Positions 36,895 to 45,159 are shown, counted from the first letter of the stretch. The stretch is DNA of 64,000 bases from Natrinema pellirubrum DSM 15624 (GCF_000230735.2 NC_019967.1:186001-250000), one strand, 5' to 3'. The notes: generated from the letters alone by a model not told the origin. Numbers and translations: made by a program.

Positions 36895-37215
36895 AGGCAG
36901 GTCCATTTCTCTTTGTCTACGGTAGAGCGTGTCATAGAATAGTTCTCAGGAGGCGTTGTTCACGGTTTCGCCCTTGAGCAAAACCCATGACTGACGAAAT
37001 TCATAGGATTACACGCGAATTGGAAGCTGTATAATCGCCAAGTTGAGGGTATGAGACGTATTCTATGACACGCTATACGGTATCTTGGTAGACGAACAGT
37101 TGATCACGCCCCATCACGGCCTTCTTTGACAGAGACCCTAACAGTGTTTTGAGTGATACTGATCAGTTTAACTGGCCAGTATTACTTCCCGATGGCGTCG
37201 GGTCTTCTTCCTCTC
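36895..37215 (-). pseudogene. Decayed partial duplicate of the parA partner gene, carrying a MITE
   Basis: Minus-strand segments on both sides of the MITE match the gene at 38358-38852. From 37215 down, the frame pieces read SGSNTGQLN and then DQLFVYQDT (compare SGSNTSQFD and HQLFVYQDTED). Left of the MITE the DNA matches the region encoding DKEKQ. Frameshifts and stops prevent translation. The motif AACTGGCCAGTATTACTTCC, also present in the intact gene, is kept at about 37170-37189. An ancestral tandem duplication followed by decay is the simplest reading. Confidence 0.75.
36925..37075. mobile_element. 151-bp MITE related to the 1069-bp IS
   Basis: The left end GAGCGTGTCATAGAA is identical to the IS TIR; the right end TTCTATGACACGCTA differs in the last base. 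A 7-bp target duplication TACGGTA flanks it (36918-36924 and 37076-37082), the same length as for the full IS. The interior has no coding capacity and no obvious similarity to the transposase gene. Confidence 0.88.
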
Positions 37216-37396
37216 GAGGAATAGTTGCAAGCCCAGTCGATACTGCTGGCGTCCTCACATTCTGCCTTGCTGTAATCGGGATTGCTACCTTCGATACGCC
37301 ACTTCTGACAAGGGGGATCCTCATCGGTGTTGCGACACGATGACGGTGTGCTCAAGTCACATCACAGTCAGCTTTCGGATTGGCCGGTCTAAGGAA

Positions 37397-38340
37397 CGCT
37401 CATCTCGATAAGTCGTAACATCAATTTTCCTTACTCTCCAAGTGTCTTCCAAGATGGACGAGAAGTCTGCGCAAGTGTTCCTTCCACCACGTGAGCGGTG
37501 CTTTGAACGTCTCCGTCTCGCCCGCTTCGGCGAGACGGTGACGTGTGTCCATTGCGAGAGTGACGACGTTGTCAAGCGCGGAACAACCGGAAAAGACGCC
37601 CAGCAGTACTGGTGCAAGGGGTGTGAGACGTACTTCAACGACCTCACAAACACGATCTTCGGCCAACATCGCTTCGAACTGGAAGAGATGTTCTATATCG
37701 TCAAGGAGATGCGATCTGAGCCGACCGCTCAGATCGCTCGTGACCTTGGCCGAGACTACGAAGCTGTTCTCAACTTCGTTCACAAAGTCCAGGATGTGAG
37801 CGGGGAGATCGATGAATTTGAGCTGTACGATGTCTGTGAAGCTGACGAGATCTACGTAACAGCTGGTGAGAAAGGGATCGAAGACGAGGATCAGAGTCCG
37901 CGCAAGCGCGGACTCAAAAAAAGGGACGAGGACGATTCGAATCAGACAAACCACCGGTGTTGACACTCGTCCGTCGGGATGACGGACGAGTTCGGTTTCT
38001 CGTCTGCAAGGATCTCCAAGACGCCGACGAAGACATCGCTGAATACGGTGATGGAAGCGTCATCCTCTGTACCGATGATTACACAATCTACGACGAGATC
38101 GAGGAGAAGGAGGGGGTGGACGGCCATCTGGCCGTCACCCACTCCGACACCTACGTCATCGGCGATGCCCACACGAACACCTGTGAGAACCGCCACAGCT
38201 TCCTTCGCCAGTGGCTGGCGAAGTTCAGAGGTGTCTCAAAACATCATCTCCAACGGTATCTCAATTTCCTTGAACTGAAACTCAACGAACCAGATAGCTG
38301 GTTCGAGAAACTCCTATGTTACAATGTATCGGGATGAGCG
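37397..38340 (+). mobile_element. IS1595-family (ISH4-like) element, 944 bp
   Basis: Inverted ends CGCTCATCTCGATA / TATCGGGATGAGCG (one mismatch) with the 8-bp target duplication CTAAGGAA (37389-37396 and 38341-38348), as usual for this family. It inserted 17 bp past the stop of the ParA partner gene. The transposase frame is broken in an A run. Confidence 0.88.
37454..38337 (+). pseudogene. IS1595-family transposase with a -1 frameshift in an A7 run
   Basis: The first part from ATG 37454 holds the N-terminal zinc ribbon (VTCVHCESDDVVKRG ... YWCKGCETYF) and the first catalytic Asp region (DVCEADEIYVTAGEKG). At 37917-37923 the sequence CTCAAAAAAAGGG interrupts the frame. One base back, the reading becomes KGRGRFESDKPPVLTL and continues through VILCTDDYTIYDEI, the ISXO2-like HSDTYVIGDAHTNTCENRHS and the end at 38337. 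This is either a one-base deletion or a programmed -1 slip at A-AAA-AAG. Confidence 0.8.
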
Positions 38341-38357
38341 CTAAGGAAAAGAAAGTG

Positions 38358-38852
38358 TTAGAAATCCATACCCCACTCGCGGAGAATATCCTCAGCGTCG
38401 TCTAAATTTTGCATCCCGGCGAGGTATATCGCTTCTCGAGCATCGAGCTTATAGAGATCATCGTCAAATCGGTCCTCAAGATCACGGCGTGCCTGTTTCT
38501 CTTTATCCTCGGTATCCTGGTAGACGAACAGTTGGTGCACACCCCCATCACGGTCTTCTTTGACTGAGTCTCTAACAACTATTCGTGGTAAGTCTGATCG
38601 GTCAAACTGACTGGTATTACTTCCAGACTGCGCCGGGTTTTCTTCCTGATCGATCTGGTCAGTCTGTCCAGTATTACTGACTGTATCTTTTTGCTCACCA
38701 TCCCAATCAGACTGATCAGCATTACCAGTATTACTGCCCATCTTTTTTTGTTCTTCTGACTGGCCAGTAGTACTGACTTCTTCTTCCTGTTCCTCTGGTT
38801 GGTCACTCTGTTCAGTCTCGTCAGCAAACGGGTTTTGGCCACCAGATTTCAT
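38358..38852 (-). CDS. ParA partner protein with repeat linker (ParB/centromere-binding candidate)
   Basis: 164 aa. The N-terminal region is acidic and disordered (KSGGQNPFADETEQSDQPEE). The central linker (about residues 25-88) has four imperfect repeats around STTGQ/SNTGQ (VSTTGQSEEQ, GSNTGNADQSDWDGEQ, VSNTGQTDQIDQ, GSNTSQFDRSD). The C-terminal domain begins LPRIVVRDSVKEDRDGGVHQ and has a helical end (EAIYLAGMQNLDDAEDILRE). The ATG overlaps the parA stop by 4 bp, so the two proteins are translated together. The position is that of a centromere-binding protein, but no known ParB fold was recognised. The linker DNA carries the same motif as the palindrome upstream of parA. Confidence 0.7.
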   Translation of the reverse strand: MKSGGQNPFADETEQSDQPEEQEEEVSTTGQSEEQKKMGSNTGNADQSDWDGEQKDTVSNTGQTDQIDQEENPAQSGSNTSQFDRSDLPRIVVRDSVKEDRDGGVHQLFVYQDTEDKEKQARRDLEDRFDDDLYKLDAREAIYLAGMQNLDDAEDILREWGMDF

Positions 38853-39712
38853 GCTGTGACCTCTGTCGTCGCAAATTGATCGGCAATGAATTCGGCTAGC
38901 TCGTCGAACTTCTCGAGCGTCGGTTCTTCGTAATCGCGAAGATCGCGGTAGTCATCATTCTCCGCGAGTTCGTAGATCGACACTTGGTTGTCCCACGCAT
39001 CACCAAGCATCGATCCACGCTCGCCGATCGACACAGGGGCGATCGGTAGCGACTCCTCCTGGAGTGCATTGAGATATTTCTGGTTCACGTTCGTTCCTTT
39101 GACCTTGTTCGGGACGGCACCGAGAACACCGACGTCGATATCTCCGAGTTCAGTCTCGAGGCCGCTCACCACATCACGGAGGCCCTGAACACTCCGTTCG
39201 CCTTTCGGAGATGGTTCGAAGGGGATGAGAAGGTTCGACGTTGCGTAAACCGCGTTGTACAGGTGTTGTCCCTCAGACGCTGGTGGGTCAATGATGATAA
39301 CGTCGTATTCTGAGGGAATACCAGCGTCGACGAGGACCTGTCGGAGCTGCTTTTCCTTCTCAAACTCCCCCTCGAGACTCGTCTGGTCCTCGAGTTCCTT
39401 GGCCGTCGTGAGGAGATCAGCAAGGTTGCCGAGATTATTGTGGCTTGGAACGAGATCGACGCCTTCAGTCGACTGGATGAGGTCATGAAAATCGCCTCGT
39501 GGTCGGTCAACCATATGGAGCACGAGATTGTCAGCCTCGCTATCAGCTTTCAGATCATCGAGACCGAAGTGATTGGTTAGGCCGCCATCCTGCGGATCCA
39601 TATCGATCCCGAGAACTTTCATTCCTTGATTCGCGTGCGCACGCATGAGGTTAGCCGCAAGCGTCGTCTTTCCGACGCCACCCGCCTCGGACCAGACTGT
39701 ATACGGAATCAT
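38849..39712 (-). CDS. parA: ParA/Soj-family partition ATPase
   Basis: 287 aa. Deviant Walker A SEAGGVGKTTLAAN near the N-terminus (residues about 8-21), then DMDPQDGGLTNHFG, and Walker B YDVIIIDPPASEG. The region LLIPFEPSPKGERSVQGL is typical of ParA proteins, and the short N-terminus lacks an HTH (type Ib-like). ATP-dependent nucleoid binding would segregate the replicon copies. A TATA box and motif array precede it, and the downstream gene is coupled by ATGA overlap. It lies next to orc1 and the origin, as usual on haloarchaeal plasmids. Confidence 0.88.
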   Translation of the reverse strand: MIPYTVWSEAGGVGKTTLAANLMRAHANQGMKVLGIDMDPQDGGLTNHFGLDDLKADSEADNLVLHMVDRPRGDFHDLIQSTEGVDLVPSHNNLGNLADLLTTAKELEDQTSLEGEFEKEKQLRQVLVDAGIPSEYDVIIIDPPASEGQHLYNAVYATSNLLIPFEPSPKGERSVQGLRDVVSGLETELGDIDVGVLGAVPNKVKGTNVNQKYLNALQEESLPIAPVSIGERGSMLGDAWDNQVSIYELAENDDYRDLRDYEEPTLEKFDELAEFIADQFATTEVTA

Positions 39713-39736
39713 ACACGCTAAGCAGATGGTCTCCCA

Positions 39737-39746
39737 ATATAAAAAT
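39737..39746 (-). promoter_or_regulatory. TATA box of the parA operon
   Basis: On the minus strand TTTTTATATT lies about 29 bp upstream of the ATG at 39712, predicting a leaderless transcript. The motif array begins immediately upstream, where a bound protein could block transcription factor access. Confidence 0.55.
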
Positions 39747-39803
39747 ACTAGCCAGACAAGACAGTATTGCTGGCCAGTAATACTGCCCAGTGTTACTAGC
39801 CAA
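39747..39803. repeat. Centromere/operator-like repeat array upstream of parA
   Basis: Contains TACTAGCCAGACA, then the 24-bp near-perfect palindrome at 39762-39785 (CAGTATTGCTGG / CCAGTAATACTG, one mismatched pair), then CCCAGTGTTACTAGCCA. The core TGGCCAGTAATACTG recurs, in one or the other orientation, in the neighbouring gene. Likely binding sites for the ParA partner (parS-like and/or autorepression operator). Confidence 0.6.
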
Positions 39804-39956
39804 AATAGAATACGAACGTCCGAGCATTTCAGTCAGTAAGTTTATAGGAAATCAAGAGTAGCGCCACTCGCTGATAAAGCGTCAAGAAGAGATCATAGCC
39901 GCAGTTATAGGATGAACAGGCGCAAAGCCTCCGCTTCAGCGCGGGGTGGGTGTCAA

Positions 39957-41222
39957 TCAGACGAGATTTTTGGCAGTCGCGATGTCTGTTAAATCCTCAA
40001 CGACATCATCAATCCGGTTATCTTCTCCAAGAATATCTAATGTTGCCTCCAAATCAGTTTTCACCTCAAAGCGGTAGTGTGATCCGCCCTGAATCCCCCG
40101 GTTCCGTGTTTCCACGATAAGGAACCCCTGCATCCCGAGAGATTGCAAGTGATCGCGAACCCGTCGTTCGACAAGCTGATTTGAATCGAGAATAGCAGCG
40201 ATATCCTTGTATTTCTGATAGACTTGTCGTGTTCGTGCCGGTGTTTCTTCGTCTATCTCGAGGGCAACAACAGAAAGCAACGCTAGCTGGTCCTGTGTCG
40301 TCAGGCTCCGCATTCCTTCTTCGATTCGCTTTCGTTCTAAGATATCACGTGCTTCGCGAACATGTAATTCACAAATCACTTCATCATCGTTGTTTAGGGC
40401 GAGTTCTCCTGCCTTGTACAGCAATCGGATCGCTTGCCGGGCACTGCCTTCGTCTTGAGCGGCAAATGCTGAGCAGAGTGGGATGACATCGCCATCAAGA
40501 ACACCGTCGACAAATGCACGTTCGGCTCGGCGTTCTAGAATACTCGTGAGTTGATTAGCGTTGTATGGTGCGAACTCGATCTCGCTATCGTACAGTGAAT
40601 CTTTGACTTTTGGAGAAAGATTGTCACGGAACTCTAGATCATTGCTGATACCAATAACAGAAATCCATTGGTTCCCAAGATGGCCGTTCTTCCTGGCCCT
40701 CGGAAGTTCGTATAAAAGGTCATCATTGCTACCAATCGAGTCGATCTCGTCAATGACAATAATGATTGTTTCATTGAGGCCGCGTAATTCATCATAGAGC
40801 AGGTCAAACATACTCTGTTGATCAATGCCGCTCGGCTTCTTAGACCCGTCACGAATTTCCTTGATGAGGTGCGCAGCGAGCTGATAGGATGTTGATTGAT
40901 TGTTCGCGCTGGTTTTGATGACGCTTAATTCCAAGTCGTCCTGAGAGTTCGCATACTCGTTTAGGAGATCAAGTTCGTGATCAATGGCGACTGTTTTACC
41001 TTGACCTGTTTTACCATAGAGAAATAGATTGTGAGCGTTAACACCGCGTGTTGCGGGGGCGAGCGCATTCCGGATTTCATCGAGTTCTTTTTCCCTCTCT
41101 GGGAGTTTCTCAGGTTGCCAGTCCTCTTTCAAGACAGACTCATCAGAAAATATCTCGACTGTACTGCCGTATGGATTGCTGTTGAGGCCCGTATCAGATG
41201 AATTCGCTCCGTCGCCGGACAT
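39957..41222 (-). CDS. Orc1/Cdc6 replication initiator
   Basis: 421 aa from ATG 41222 (MSGDGANSSD). A TTG five codons earlier is in frame, but the TATA box at 41249-41257 favours 41222 with a near-leaderless transcript. AAA+ domain: Walker A GKTGQGKT (about residues 70-77), Walker B IIIVIDEID (about 153-161), and sensor regions with VIGISNDLEF. The lid is followed by a C-terminal winged helix (RTRQVYQKYKDIAAIL, LQSLGMQGFLIVE). It should bind the ORB repeats just upstream and load the replicative helicase. A second, truncated orc1 lies at 48168. Confidence 0.92.
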   Translation of the reverse strand: MSGDGANSSDTGLNSNPYGSTVEIFSDESVLKEDWQPEKLPEREKELDEIRNALAPATRGVNAHNLFLYGKTGQGKTVAIDHELDLLNEYANSQDDLELSVIKTSANNQSTSYQLAAHLIKEIRDGSKKPSGIDQQSMFDLLYDELRGLNETIIIVIDEIDSIGSNDDLLYELPRARKNGHLGNQWISVIGISNDLEFRDNLSPKVKDSLYDSEIEFAPYNANQLTSILERRAERAFVDGVLDGDVIPLCSAFAAQDEGSARQAIRLLYKAGELALNNDDEVICELHVREARDILERKRIEEGMRSLTTQDQLALLSVVALEIDEETPARTRQVYQKYKDIAAILDSNQLVERRVRDHLQSLGMQGFLIVETRNRGIQGGSHYRFEVKTDLEATLDILGEDNRIDDVVEDLTDIATAKNLV

Positions 41223-41314
41223 TACATGTGGGACCAATGTAATGAGTGATTATAAACCCCCGTGTCCGGTGTGTCCAGTGTGTCCGCATACTCGATTCTT
41301 TGTATACCCCCACA

Positions 41315-41334
41315 CCCCACCATGTCCGCATAAT
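41315..41334 (-). repeat. ORB repeat 1
   Basis: On the minus strand ATTATGCGGACATGGTGGGG; the G-run follows the conserved TGCGGAC core. Nearest strong ORB to the orc1 promoter. Confidence 0.8.
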
Positions 41335-41506
41335 CTTGTGAGAAAGAACCCCTGCTTCACGTAGAACCAGCGAAGGCTCTAGAGAAGAGAAAGAACTAAG
41401 TTAAATCTGATACAACCAAACCCGCACTAGCGAAAATCCAACTAATTAATAATATGATATAACGAAAACCGCTGTAGTGCGGAGCGTCTGACACTCTTGC
41501 GGATAG

Positions 41507-41532
41507 ATTATGCGGACGCGGTGGGGGGTCCC
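41507..41532 (+). repeat. ORB repeat 2
   Basis: ATTATGCGGACGCGGTGGGG followed by GGTCCC, in opposite orientation to ORB 1 across the AT-rich core. Confidence 0.8.
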
Positions 41533-41570
41533 TCTTGTGTTGTTCTCTTACTATTGCTCTCTTCGGAGGA

Positions 41571-41594
41571 ATTATGCGGACACGGTGGGGAGGG
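41571..41594 (+). repeat. ORB repeat 3
   Basis: ATTATGCGGACACGGTGGGG followed by AGGG, 64 bp after ORB 2 in the same orientation. Confidence 0.8.
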
Positions 41595-41730
41595 GGAGCT
41601 ACTCACCACAGGGACTTCTACAGAGATACAGCGAGAGTTGCTCTGTTGCAGCGTCGAATAGCACCAGTTTCAGCCTTGTTCTCGGCTGATTTCCGTGAGG
41701 CTTGTGGGGAATTGGACGCCGTCTTGCGAT

Positions 41731-42546
41731 ATGAGGTCGAAACGGCCGATCATACGGCAGTGTAAGAATCTTGCCAAACAGCACGTGGATAACCCTGACG
41801 AACCCGCTGCGCCGGACGGCGCCAGCGGGTTCGCCGAGTGGACTCAGATCGCGTTTATCCTCTTGCATGCGGAACTCGACAAAGATTTCCGAGAGACTGA
41901 AGCATGGTTCAATGACTCCAGAGCCATCCGTGAAGAGCTTAACATCGACAAATCGCCGGATCACACCACGCTCTGTCGATGGGAGCAACAGGTCGACATG
42001 CGTGAACTCCGCAGCCTGCTCCGCCGCAGTGCGGAGCAGGCTGGCTGGTCGGGAACAGCAGCAATCGACGCCAGTGGCTTCCAGCGAGATCAAACCAGCT
42101 ATCATTACCGGAATCGTGCTGGCTTCTCGTTTCACAAGCTGAAGACAACGATTTTGGTCGATACAGAGTCACTGGCGATCAAAGACGTTCATTTCACGAC
42201 GAAGCGCAAGTGGGACGGACACATCGGCTTGCAGGTCTATCGGCGCAACGCCGAAGACCTGCAAGAGTTCCTTGCAGATGCGAACTATTCGTGGTCAGAT
42301 CTCAGAGAGGAGTGTCGCGCTGGCGCGACACGACCGCTAATCAAACACAGGGAGCACAATGCGCTGAAGAAAGCGCATAACGCTCGGATGGACGAAGATC
42401 TGTACCATCAGCGGACACTGAGTGAGACTGCGTTCTCACTGCTGAAGGATGACGGTGAGAAGTTACGCTCTCGGAGCTGGCACGGCCAGTTCCGAGAGCT
42501 CACGCGCAAGTGTATCGTGCATAACCTATCGCAGGCGGCGAGTTAG
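41731..42546 (+). CDS. IS5-family-type transposase inside the origin region
   Basis: 271 aa from ATG 41731 (MRSKRPIIRQCKNLAKQHVD); the longer in-frame start at 41695 is less likely. The HTH-like N-terminus includes DHTTLCRWEQQVDMRELRS, and the DDE core shows AAIDASGFQRDQTSYHYRNR and KTTILVDTESLAI. The C-terminal Glu is probably in RTLSETAFSLLKDDGEKLRSRSWHGQF. The element ends could not be found by eye, so its limits (within about 41600-42930) are open. Its presence separates ORB 4 from the other ORBs. Confidence 0.75.
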   Translation: MRSKRPIIRQCKNLAKQHVDNPDEPAAPDGASGFAEWTQIAFILLHAELDKDFRETEAWFNDSRAIREELNIDKSPDHTTLCRWEQQVDMRELRSLLRRSAEQAGWSGTAAIDASGFQRDQTSYHYRNRAGFSFHKLKTTILVDTESLAIKDVHFTTKRKWDGHIGLQVYRRNAEDLQEFLADANYSWSDLREECRAGATRPLIKHREHNALKKAHNARMDEDLYHQRTLSETAFSLLKDDGEKLRSRSWHGQFRELTRKCIVHNLSQAAS

Positions 42547-42938
42547 GGCTCGCCGCCTGCTCTCTTTCTCTGGACGTATCCGCCAGAGACATCGCCGTCA
42601 TCCACGTACGGGTTCTCACAAAGTGACCTAATTCTGATGGTTGCAGAATCAACGAACTGTACTCCTCCCACATCATCCAGATCTCAAAACAATCAGTACA
42701 GGAGTTCTAACGCCATCTACCTGGATATCAAAATTTCAATACTGCCGCCGTCTTGCGTTCAACAGAGCAGCGAGAGTGCCTCGGGGTCGTTCAGACGACC
42801 TCCGGCCTTCCGTGACGAAGCGAATCAGCAATCTGTGATGTCTGCAAAATCGTCGATTTCGCTTGATGGCGAGAGAGCGTTATTCCCTCGAATCACTTGA
42901 CCCCAAGGCTTCACCTTGGGACTTGTCCTCAAGGAGCT
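42547..42938. other. Non-coding stretch between transposase and ORB 4
   Basis: No protein-like frame. It contains the hairpin CCCAAGG-CTTCA-CCTTGGG at 42902-42920, which resembles subterminal stems of IS200/IS605-type elements and could equally be a terminator. The rest is probably IS tail or decayed origin-flank DNA. Confidence 0.4.
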
Positions 42939-42945
42939 TTACACA

Positions 42946-42968
42946 ATTATGCGGACATGGTGGGGCCC
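42946..42968 (+). repeat. ORB repeat 4 (displaced)
   Basis: ATTATGCGGACATGGTGGGG followed by CCC, in the same orientation as ORBs 2 and 3 but about 1.4 kb away, on the far side of the IS5-type gene. It lies within the 3' end of a decayed gene frame. Confidence 0.75.
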
Positions 42969-43129
42969 CCTCATTTCAGAACCTTCCGTTTCATCGGTCA
43001 AACACTCACCATCAGAACCGGTACTGTCTGATCCAGCGACTGCTTTCGCACGCTCGAGCTCACGGATCTCTCGCTGAGCCTGTCGTTCGAGCAGTTCGGC
43101 TCGGCAATAGCGTGCACGTTGGTTAACCT

Positions 43130-44517
43130 CAGTACCTCACAAAGCCGGTTAGTTAGAACGTCTGCTTGCTGATGGTGTGTTCAAGACCAAGCAAGCAGAC
43201 AATGAGATCCACGAAGACCAGCTCCTTAACTTTCTCGTCAACACGCTCAGCGATGAAATCGATCTTGATCTCGGCGATAATGCTGAAATCGACGCTGAGG
43301 AAATCTACGAGGTCCTCGTCGGCGCATGCGCCGACGGGACCTCGGTCTCTACGCTGTGTGGTTCCAGCGAGAACTCACCGCCTGCAAACACGATCCTTTA
43401 CCACCTCCGGACGAAGTTCGAGCCGGAACGGCTCGAACGAGTCGCTAACACGCTTCTTCGTCGGGATATCGTCGAACTGCTCCCCGAGCAGGTGGAGGTC
43501 TGCGCAGACCTCCACCTGCGGCCCTACTACGGTGACGAAGACGACACAGACGGCCTCTACCACTCCGAAGCCAAGCGCGGAACCACCGCGTTCCACGCCT
43601 ACGCGACACTGTACGCGCGTGTGAAGAACAAGCGACACACGCTGGCGGTGCGCCGTCTTGAAGACGGCGACACCGCCAGCAGCGTCCTCGCGGAGTTTCT
43701 TGGAGTACTCGACGGCCTTGACACCGAGGTCAAGGCCGTCTACCTCGATCGCGGCTTCTACGACAGCAAGTGTCTCACGCTACTCCAGGCGCACAACTAC
43801 GCCTACGTGATGCCGATCATCCGGTGGGGGAAGGCGATTCAGCAGGAACTCTCGGAAGGATGGAGTCGCGTCATCGACCACGACCTGACAGGGAAACTCG
43901 ACGGTCACAGCTGGACCGTCGAGTTTCCCGTCTACATCGACTGTACATACCTGAATGGACGGTACGACGAGCACGGCGTGGCGCGTCACGGCTACGCCGC
44001 TGACGCGCCGTTCATCGACACACCACGCCAGGCTCGATACCACTACACCAAACGGTTCGGTATCGAATCGAGCTATCGCCTATCCGAGCAAGCGATAGCG
44101 ACGACAACGACGCGAAATTCGACGGTGAGACTGCTGTACGTCGTGGTGAGTCTGCTGTTGCAGAACGCGTGGCGGTACCTCCACTACGAATACGTGGCGA
44201 CGCCCCGCCGAGGCGGGCGTCGCCTCTGGTGGTGGCCGTACAAGGAGTTCGTCAATATGGTTCGGAGGGCTGCGTGGACGGCCCTCGCGGTGCGTCGGGC
44301 CGTCCCCGCAAACCGGCCACCTGACGACCGGTTCCACCGGTAGTCACTGACCGAGCCCGCTTCTTCGTGAGTGGCAACGCTGTCGCGTCGGCGGCTGACC
44401 GCCGCCGACAGCGACAGCTCCGCCTTCGCTCAGCGTCGCTCAACCGTTACCGACGACTCATCACAGCAGAACAGGTGGCTCAGGTCAGGTCAACTGGCGA
44501 TGCTTTGTGAGGTACTG
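43130..44517 (+). mobile_element. ISH3-family element (1388 bp)
   Basis: Inverted ends CAGTACCTCACAAAGC / GCTTTGTGAGGTACTG with the 5-bp target duplication AACCT (43125-43129 and 44518-44522), typical of ISH3. It carries one full transposase gene. Confidence 0.92.
43177..44343 (+). CDS. ISH3-family transposase
   Basis: 388 aa from GTG 43177 (MFKTKQADNEIHEDQLLNFL). The catalytic core shows the first Asp region VCADLHLRPYYGDEDD, the second in VKAVYLDRGFYDSKCL, and the Glu region YHYTKRFGIESSYRLSEQ. The C-terminus ends with the ISH3-typical LLLQNAWRYLHYEYVATPR and WWWPYKEFVNMVRR. Full-length and probably active. Confidence 0.9.
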   Translation: MFKTKQADNEIHEDQLLNFLVNTLSDEIDLDLGDNAEIDAEEIYEVLVGACADGTSVSTLCGSSENSPPANTILYHLRTKFEPERLERVANTLLRRDIVELLPEQVEVCADLHLRPYYGDEDDTDGLYHSEAKRGTTAFHAYATLYARVKNKRHTLAVRRLEDGDTASSVLAEFLGVLDGLDTEVKAVYLDRGFYDSKCLTLLQAHNYAYVMPIIRWGKAIQQELSEGWSRVIDHDLTGKLDGHSWTVEFPVYIDCTYLNGRYDEHGVARHGYAADAPFIDTPRQARYHYTKRFGIESSYRLSEQAIATTTTRNSTVRLLYVVVSLLLQNAWRYLHYEYVATPRRGGRRLWWWPYKEFVNMVRRAAWTALAVRRAVPANRPPDDRFHR

Positions 44518-44640
44518 AACCTTGTCCAGTGACTCAGATCTGTTCTACGGGCGGATCGAGCGTCTCTTGGATTGGTTGGCAAGTGGTTTCAGCCACCCCC
44601 TACCCCGAGCATCTTGAGGCTAGAATGAGTACTGGTGGAT

Positions 44641-44997
44641 ATGTCATGGACCGAAAAGGAGGAAGAACGGGAAGAGCGCATTAAAATGCGTATCACCGTC
44701 GATACATACAGCGCCGAAGAGCAGGCGTGGGGATGGTACGCCTATTTGGACGATATGATGGACTTCCCGTTCCAAGCGCGCTGTGTCTCCGAGCGAGAGG
44801 AGTCTCCCCTCAAGGAAGGCGAAACGATACGCGTGATTGGAATGTCCCCGACAGATCCGACTCTCAGCCAGATGTTCGTGACGATAGAGTGGATGGACAG
44901 AGAACTTGGCGTACCGCTAGAGCAACTGGAACCTCTCGAAACCGGTCGTGACACAGAACAAGCGATTGCAGACTGGCAGTACTGGCTCGACCGCTAA
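44641..44997 (+). CDS. CcbP-type small acidic calcium-binding-like protein, copy 2
   Basis: 118 aa from ATG 44641 (MSWTEKEEEREERIKM); the in-frame GTG at 44635 is less likely. Same block structure as copy 1: MMDFPFQARCVSEREESPL, KEGETIRVIGM, FVTIEWMDRELGVPLEQ and DWQYWLDR. The conserved acidic residues could bind Ca2+. It lies 162 bp upstream of xpb copy 2, the same order as at 9416-8808, supporting a functional or travelling module. Confidence 0.65.
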   Translation: MSWTEKEEEREERIKMRITVDTYSAEEQAWGWYAYLDDMMDFPFQARCVSEREESPLKEGETIRVIGMSPTDPTLSQMFVTIEWMDRELGVPLEQLEPLETGRDTEQAIADWQYWLDR

Positions 44998-45159
44998 CAA
45001 CCGTGGCTCCTGACTGGGCTATCCACAACCGTGACCCCTCTCGGAGTCCAGCACCAAGGCACTCGCCTGTTTGTAGAAGGACAAGACGGACGAATGCCTC
45101 AGTGGAACCCAAGAAACCCACATATTGAATCCGGTCGGGGACCTCTGTCTATACACTGA

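Larger units (their letters stand above)
41238..41600. other. Replication origin next to orc1/cdc6
   Basis: Inverted ORB-type repeats (ATTATGCGGACnnGGTGGGG) flank an AT-rich stretch at about 41395-41460 (AAATCC..AATTAATAATATGATATAAC), the likely unwinding element. Repeats on the left point left (41315-41334, plus weaker GTGTCCGG/GTGTCCGC copies at 41256-41290) and those on the right point right (41507, 41571). This is the usual layout of haloarchaeal orc1-linked origins. Confidence 0.85.
42939..44544 (-). pseudogene. Paralogue of the 66-aa helical protein, split by an ISH3-family element
   Basis: The minus-strand frame reads QRARYCRAELLERQAQREIR and ELERAKAVAGSDS, closely matching ARERCRRDELLERQAQREIR and ELERAKAVAGPAG of the gene at 51884. 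Across the 5-bp duplication it continues upstream to RSESLDKVN before a stop at 44545-44547, and no start codon is visible. The 3' end runs through ORB 4 to a TAA at 42939. A relic shared between the origin region and the accessory region at 52 kb. Confidence 0.6.
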
